Source: Plantactinospora soyae (GTDB lineage Bacteria > Actinomycetota > Actinomycetes > Mycobacteriales > Micromonosporaceae). Taken from it: a DNA stretch of 64,000 nucleotides. Numbering within the stretch: the stretch's first letter is position 1; every line of letters begins with the position of its first letter. Both the position numbers and the translations under genes were made by a program. The stretch covers positions 930,001 to 994,000 of the forward strand of contig NZ_JADBEB010000001.1 in assembly GCF_014874095.1 (NCBI RefSeq), written 5' to 3'. Shown here in pieces: positions 60,026 through 64,000 of the stretch. The notes beneath the pieces are model-generated. The model was given only the letters and a program-made list of their open reading frames with translations, made no database searches and was not told the DNA's origin.

Positions 60026-61921
60026 CTAGCCGGTTGGTCGGGGCGCGCACGTGTCGGCCAGGTCCATCGCCACCGTCGTGGTGGCTCCGGCGGTCACCCC
60101 GACCGCCGTCGCGACCGGGGGCACCGTGCCGTACCAGCAGGTGGTGGTCGGGTCCCGGTACTCGACGTACACCTGTTGGGTGCGGTGGCCGGGCAGGGCG
60201 AATCCGCCGCCCGGCCGGAGGTACGCCGGCCCCGCCCCGGCGACGTCTCCGGTGCGGCGGTGGTACGTCCAGACGTACCCGGAACCGGCCGGACCACCGT
60301 CCCGGGTGACCGTGCCGGCCAGCGTGCCTCCGGCGACGAGCCGGGCGGGCACGGTGGCAGCCCCGCCGACGGGCACCGACGTCAGGCTGGCGCTGAACCG
60401 ATCGGCCACGTCACCGGACCACTGCCAGGCGTACCGGCTGCCCAGCGGCGGCACGAACTGCACCGGCCAGCGGTACGGGCCGAGGTCGTCGATGGTGTAC
60501 CGGCCGTCGGCCGCCGAGCAGTGCCGACCGTGCCCCGGTCCCCGGTCCGGCCGGAAGGCGTACGGGTGGGCGCAGACGCCCGGCACCGGCGCGCCGGTCG
60601 TCGCGTCCGAGACGGTCCCGCTGACCGCCCCGGGCGGGTCCATCCGGATCGGTGCGATGGCGACGGTCGTACCCGGCCGGATCGTCACCCGGAGCGCGGC
60701 GCGCTGGTCTCCCGAGCCGCCGTTCGCGGTGACCCACTGGGCGCCGTACCGCCGGGCCGGCGGGTCGTACGGGTCGACGGCCTGGTACGCGTAGAGCTGC
60801 GCGGTGGTCGAGGTGGTCAACGGCCCGATCGCCAGCCGCCCGGTCTCGTCCGAGCAGTAGCCGCCCTGGCCGACCGACTGGCCACCCCACTTCGGCGCGA
60901 CGAGGCGTACACAGATCCGGTCCGCCGGCCCACCGGTCAGCGCGTCCCGCACGGTGGTGGTCACCCCGGCACCGGCCACCAACTCCACCGCCAGCGGGGT
61001 GACCGCACCCCGGACGACGTCGACCGGTACCGGCTGCTCGGGCGCGAAGTGCGAGGGTACGGCGTCGACGGCGACCGTCCAGTGCCCCGGCGGGACCTGT
61101 CCGAGCCGGACCAGGCCGGCGGCACCACAGGTGTCCAGGGTCCGCAGCGGTGTGTCGATCCGGGCACAGGGCCGGGGTACGGGCAGCCCGGTCGCCGCAT
61201 CGGTCACCCGTACCTCGACGGTGCCGAGCGGCAGCCAGCGCTCGTCCAGCACCAGGGTCTGCCCGTCGACGAGCGGGTACGCCGACGCGGCGGTCCGGTC
61301 CTGGCGGCCGGGCAGCCACTGGGTGCCGTACACGTCGTTGAAGAGGGCCGCCTGATACTGCCCCGGCGGCAGGTTGCGGATCTCGTACCGGCCGTCCCCG
61401 CCCGGCGTGGTGTACGCCAGCACCCGCCAGTCCCGGTCGGCGGCCCAGATGCTGACCGTGGCCTCGGCCGGGGCGCCGGAGTCGTCCACGATCCGGCCCC
61501 GGACGGTGCCGGCACCCCGCCCGACGGTGACGTTCCGCTGCACCAGGGTCGTACCGGGGACCCAGACGGCCTCGGCGTTGAGGTGGTCGGGTGTGTCCGG
61601 CCACCAGTGTGTCCGGTACCCGGGCGCCGTCACCCGGACCCGGTAGCCGAGGTCGGTGGGAACGCCGCTGATGGCGTAGCGCCCCCGCGCGTCGGCACAG
61701 AACTCGCCCTGCGACTCGGTCTCGGTACGCAGCAGCGTGAGGCAGGCCCCGGCGACCGGCTGGCCGGACTCGTCACTGACCACCCCGGTGTAGCCGGTCA
61801 AGGGCACCGAACCGACCGGTACGGCCACCGCCGGGCCGGCCGCCGCGACGGCGAGGACCGCCACGATCGCCCCCGTCACCCCAGCCGCCCCGGCAACCCC
61901 GGTAACCCTCAGCAATCTCAT
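60026..61921 (-). CDS. Large secreted protein with carboxypeptidase-regulatory-like repeats
   Basis: Extracellular protein of 631 residues from ATG 61921; a TTG at 61972 is open but would bury the signal peptide. The signal peptide (MRLLRVTGVAGAAGVTGAIV...AGPAVA) spans residues 1-34. Then come at least five beta-sandwich units of the type TGVVSDESGQPVAGACLTLL, VRGRIVDDSGAPAEATVSIW and VSGTVSDATTGAPVPGVCAH, each followed by GRYxISxxP-like strands. Paired Cys within units suggest disulphides. No anchor or catalytic domain; probably a surface adhesion or matrix protein. Confidence 0.75.
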   Translation of the reverse strand: MRLLRVTGVAGAAGVTGAIVAVLAVAAAGPAVAVPVGSVPLTGYTGVVSDESGQPVAGACLTLLRTETESQGEFCADARGRYAISGVPTDLGYRVRVTAPGYRTHWWPDTPDHLNAEAVWVPGTTLVQRNVTVGRGAGTVRGRIVDDSGAPAEATVSIWAADRDWRVLAYTTPGGDGRYEIRNLPPGQYQAALFNDVYGTQWLPGRQDRTAASAYPLVDGQTLVLDERWLPLGTVEVRVTDAATGLPVPRPCARIDTPLRTLDTCGAAGLVRLGQVPPGHWTVAVDAVPSHFAPEQPVPVDVVRGAVTPLAVELVAGAGVTTTVRDALTGGPADRICVRLVAPKWGGQSVGQGGYCSDETGRLAIGPLTTSTTAQLYAYQAVDPYDPPARRYGAQWVTANGGSGDQRAALRVTIRPGTTVAIAPIRMDPPGAVSGTVSDATTGAPVPGVCAHPYAFRPDRGPGHGRHCSAADGRYTIDDLGPYRWPVQFVPPLGSRYAWQWSGDVADRFSASLTSVPVGGAATVPARLVAGGTLAGTVTRDGGPAGSGYVWTYHRRTGDVAGAGPAYLRPGGGFALPGHRTQQVYVEYRDPTTTCWYGTVPPVATAVGVTAGATTTVAMDLADTCAPRPTG

Positions 61922-62012
61922 GAGTCGCGAGAGTAACCGCGAGGACGGCAGTGCGCGGGCCCAATCGGTCAACCTGCCAATTCCGGCGTGCCCGCGGCTA
62001 CCGGCCCACCGG

Positions 62013-62591
62013 TCAGCGATCTCCGGCAGGTGGTGCGACCGGAGCGGCGGTCAGCGACTCGACGCTGCGCCCGGCGGGCGGGCCGGTGCGGTCGGCCGGC
62101 GATTCCAGCGCGTCGGGCCGGGCGACGCCGCCGATCCCGGACTGTTCCGCCGCGATCTTCTCCTGAAGGCGCAGGATCCCGTGCAGCAGCGCCTCCGGAC
62201 GCGGCGGGCAGCCCGGCACGTAGACGTCGACCGGGATGATCTGGTCCACGCCCTTGGTCACCGAGTACGAGTCCCAGTACGGCCCACCGCAGTTCGAGCA
62301 GGCGCCGAACGAGATGACGTACTTCGGCTCGGGCATCTGGTCGTAGAGCCGCTTGATCGCCGGGGCCATCTTGTCGGTGACCGTGCCGGAGACCACCATC
62401 AGATCGGCCTGGCGCGGGCCGTGCGCGAACGGGATCACGCCCAGCCGGATGAAGTCGTGCCGACCCATGCTGGTGGCGATGAACTCGATGGCGCAGCAGG
62501 CCAGCCCGAAGTTGAAGACCCAGAGCGAGTAGCGCCGTCCCCAGTTGAGCACGAACCGGATCGGCTCACCGAGCACTGCCGGTAGCTGCAC
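62013..62591 (-). CDS. nuoB: NADH-quinone oxidoreductase subunit B
   Basis: Carries cluster N2, the last electron donor to quinone. From GTG 62591 (GGAGGCGGCC in front) the product has 192 residues. Ligands: Cys32-Cys33 in [16 protein letters not shown], Cys98 in [15 protein letters not shown] and Cys128 in [15 protein letters not shown]. The C-terminal 45 residues are extra and Pro/Ala-rich. It stands alone, 7 kb from nuoC, flanked by unrelated genes. Confidence 0.93.
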   Translation of the reverse strand: MQLPAVLGEPIRFVLNWGRRYSLWVFNFGLACCAIEFIATSMGRHDFIRLGVIPFAHGPRQADLMVVSGTVTDKMAPAIKRLYDQMPEPKYVISFGACSNCGGPYWDSYSVTKGVDQIIPVDVYVPGCPPRPEALLHGILRLQEKIAAEQSGIGGVARPDALESPADRTGPPAGRSVESLTAAPVAPPAGDR

Positions 62592-62665
62592 GGCCGCCTC
62601 CTCTTTCCCGGTCCCCCATCCGCTTTCCCGGTTCCCATCCGACAGTGAACCACAGTGCCGGGATC

Positions 62666-63805
62666 TCAGCCCGGCCCCTCGATCCGGAACAGGACGTCGT
62701 CGATCCGGTCCAGGGCCAGCCGTACGGCGCCGAGCCCGACCGACTCGTCGCCGAGCGTGGACGCCTCGATCCGGGTCGGGCTGAGGCAGAACGGTTGGAC
62801 GTGCCGGCGCAGCTCGGTCACGAGCAGGTCTCCGGCCAGCGTCAGTGCGCCGCCGACGACGACGGTTTCCGGGTCGATCGCCAGCACCATCGCCGCGACG
62901 CCCACGGCCATCCGCGCGGCGAGCCGCTCGACCCGGGCCCGGGCGGCCGGATCGCCCGCCTGCGCGGCCACCAGCACCTTCTCGGCCATCCGCTCCGCCA
63001 CGCCCGGCTGCGGTTCGCCGGCCAGCTCCTCGGTGGTGTCCCGCAGGCCGAGCCCGGGGATCACGCCCACCTCGCCGGCCGCGCCCCAGCGGCCCCGGTG
63101 CAGCCGGCCGCCGATCACGGTTCCGGTGCCGGTGTGCAGCCCGGCGAGGATGTACACCAGGTCGTCGACGCCCTGGGCGGCGCCGCGCCAGCGTTCGGCC
63201 ACCGCCGCCAGGTTGGCGTCGTTCTCGACCAGCACCGGGCAGGGGAACGATCGGCCGAGTTCCCGGGCGAGGTGGACGCCGTCCCAGTCGGGCACCACGG
63301 TGCAGAACGCGACCCGGCCGGACGGGTCGATCACCCCTGGGGTGCCGGCCGCGACGGCCCACAGCCGGGAACGGGACACGTCCGCCTCGGCCAGGCAGGT
63401 CGCCACCGCGGCCCGGACCGCCGTCAGCCGCTCCCGGGCCGGGCAGTCGACCTCCAGGTCCGCCCGGTGGACGCCGACCACCCGGCCGTCGAGGTCGGCC
63501 AGGAGCAGCAGCACCCGGCGCGCGTCGATCTCCATGCCCAGCGCGTACCCGGCCTCGGCCCGGAACCGGTAGCGCCGGGCGGGGCGACCCAGCCGGCGAC
63601 CCGCGTCCGGGGCCACCTCCTCGGCCAGACCACGGCCGACCAGCTCGACGAGCACGCCCTCGGTCGTGGGGCGGGACAGGCCGACCTGACCGGCCAGTTC
63701 GGTGACGGTCGGCTCACCGCCACCGCGCAGGCCGCGCAGCGTGGCGGCGAGATTGAGCCGGCGCAGCACCGAGGGATCGCCTCCGTGCAGAGGAACTTCG
63801 GCCAC
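62666..63805 (-). CDS. ROK family transcriptional regulator
   Basis: Repressor of 379 residues from GTG 63805 (AAGGGG five bases upstream; GTG 63811 overlaps that site and is less likely). [23 protein letters not shown] then [20 protein letters not shown]. The ROK domain shows [29 protein letters not shown] and [20 protein letters not shown]. The usual ROK zinc site with GHxxx and CxCGxxGCxE is replaced by [20 protein letters not shown] without Cys. A palindrome lies in front of the gene. Sugar-responsive control is inferred from the family. Confidence 0.88.
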   Translation of the reverse strand: MAEVPLHGGDPSVLRRLNLAATLRGLRGGGEPTVTELAGQVGLSRPTTEGVLVELVGRGLAEEVAPDAGRRLGRPARRYRFRAEAGYALGMEIDARRVLLLLADLDGRVVGVHRADLEVDCPARERLTAVRAAVATCLAEADVSRSRLWAVAAGTPGVIDPSGRVAFCTVVPDWDGVHLARELGRSFPCPVLVENDANLAAVAERWRGAAQGVDDLVYILAGLHTGTGTVIGGRLHRGRWGAAGEVGVIPGLGLRDTTEELAGEPQPGVAERMAEKVLVAAQAGDPAARARVERLAARMAVGVAAMVLAIDPETVVVGGALTLAGDLLVTELRRHVQPFCLSPTRIEASTLGDESVGLGAVRLALDRIDDVLFRIEGPG

Positions 63806-63853
63806 AGGCACCCCTTGACATCGACCGACGAAGCGACCAGGTTAAGAAATCAT

Positions 63854-63877
63854 CTTTCGAAAAGACTTTTCGTAAAG
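63854..63877. promoter_or_regulatory. Palindrome in the ROK promoter
   Basis: CGAAAAG-A-CTTTTCG (63858-63872) is a perfect dyad in an AT-rich patch and extends imperfectly to CTTT...AAAG on both sides. It lies 49 bases before the ROK gene and about 100 before the divergent gene, so it may control both. Confidence 0.6.
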
Positions 63878-63975
63878 GAACCTTACCGGCCGGCAGGACC
63901 GCGGCCCTGCCAGGGGCGCGCCGGGTCGGTCCGGGCAGACGGCGGACCACGGAGCAGAACAGGCAGGTGAGGCGG

Positions 63976-64000
63976 ATGCCGGAGGTGACACTGGCGGTGG
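63976..64000 (+). CDS. Start of a divergent gene, cut by the window edge
   Basis: ATG at 63976 with AGGTGAGGCGG in front; only MPEVTLAV is visible. Divergent from the ROK gene, so it may be its target, for example a sugar kinase or transporter; nothing more can be said. Confidence 0.45.

Overview
The window is high-GC actinobacterial DNA. GTG starts, 4-base start/stop overlaps, SigE-family and PadR regulators, and an actinomycete integrative and conjugative element (AICE) all point to the Actinomycetota. The gene mix resembles Micromonosporaceae (Micromonospora, Plantactinospora and relatives); the family placement is inference.

Layout. (1) 1-11 kb: end of a DHA2 drug exporter, a universal stress protein, a PadR regulator with its membrane partner, a secreted protein, a small methyltransferase operon, a SigE-family sigma factor with a coupled membrane protein, and an arsenic cluster. 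In that cluster arsR, an aquaporin, an arsN1-type acetyltransferase and arsC read leftward, and an arsI-type C-As lyase reads rightward from a shared, repeat-bearing promoter. (2) 12.4-37.4 kb: a composite island at the 3' end of a tRNA-Tyr(GTA) gene. The intact tRNA is at 37335-37418. Three further copies of its 3' half lie at 12453, 13919 and 34813, each followed by its own hairpin. Between the second and third copies sits an apparently complete AICE. Its core comprises regulators, an SpdB-like protein, an FtsK/TraB-type translocase, a primase-polymerase, a DUF3631 ATPase, an excisionase and a tyrosine integrase. Lower-GC cargo lies at its left end: a membrane protein, an SRA-like plus PD-(D/E)XK nuclease, a transmembrane NACHT NTPase and a small membrane protein. 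Between the third copy and the intact tRNA lies a decayed element that keeps a TIR-domain gene, a zinc-ribbon gene and two broken integrases. (3) 37.5-64 kb: chromosomal backbone with yajQ, cutA, an HTH-TPR regulator, an MFS transporter, htpX and a scattered second complex I locus. The complex I genes are nuoI-J-K-L-M-N, nuoC-H and nuoB. nuoA, nuoD and nuoE-F-G are absent from the window. Interspersed are a TetR/hydrolase pair, a zinc dehydrogenase, a HEAT-repeat protein, a DUF2252 protein, a large secreted protein and a ROK regulator.

How it works together. The AICE appears able to excise (Xis and Int with matching 11-bp-spaced CGACAC arm repeats near both ends), replicate (primase-polymerase and ATPase) and transfer (FtsK-like pump, Spd protein). 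Its cargo and the neighbouring decayed element look like anti-phage or anti-plasmid functions, so the tRNA-Tyr locus is best read as a defence island built by repeated integration.

Most notable observations: (a) a six-copy 10-mer array, exactly dyad-symmetric over 152 bp, inside the 3' end of the DUF3631 gene; (b) GCTACC repeats just after the translocase gene, a candidate transfer locus; (c) the TIR/zinc-ribbon pair; (d) the membrane NACHT gene with its convergent membrane neighbour; (e) the compact SRA-like nuclease. Family calls come from reading motifs; no database was searched.
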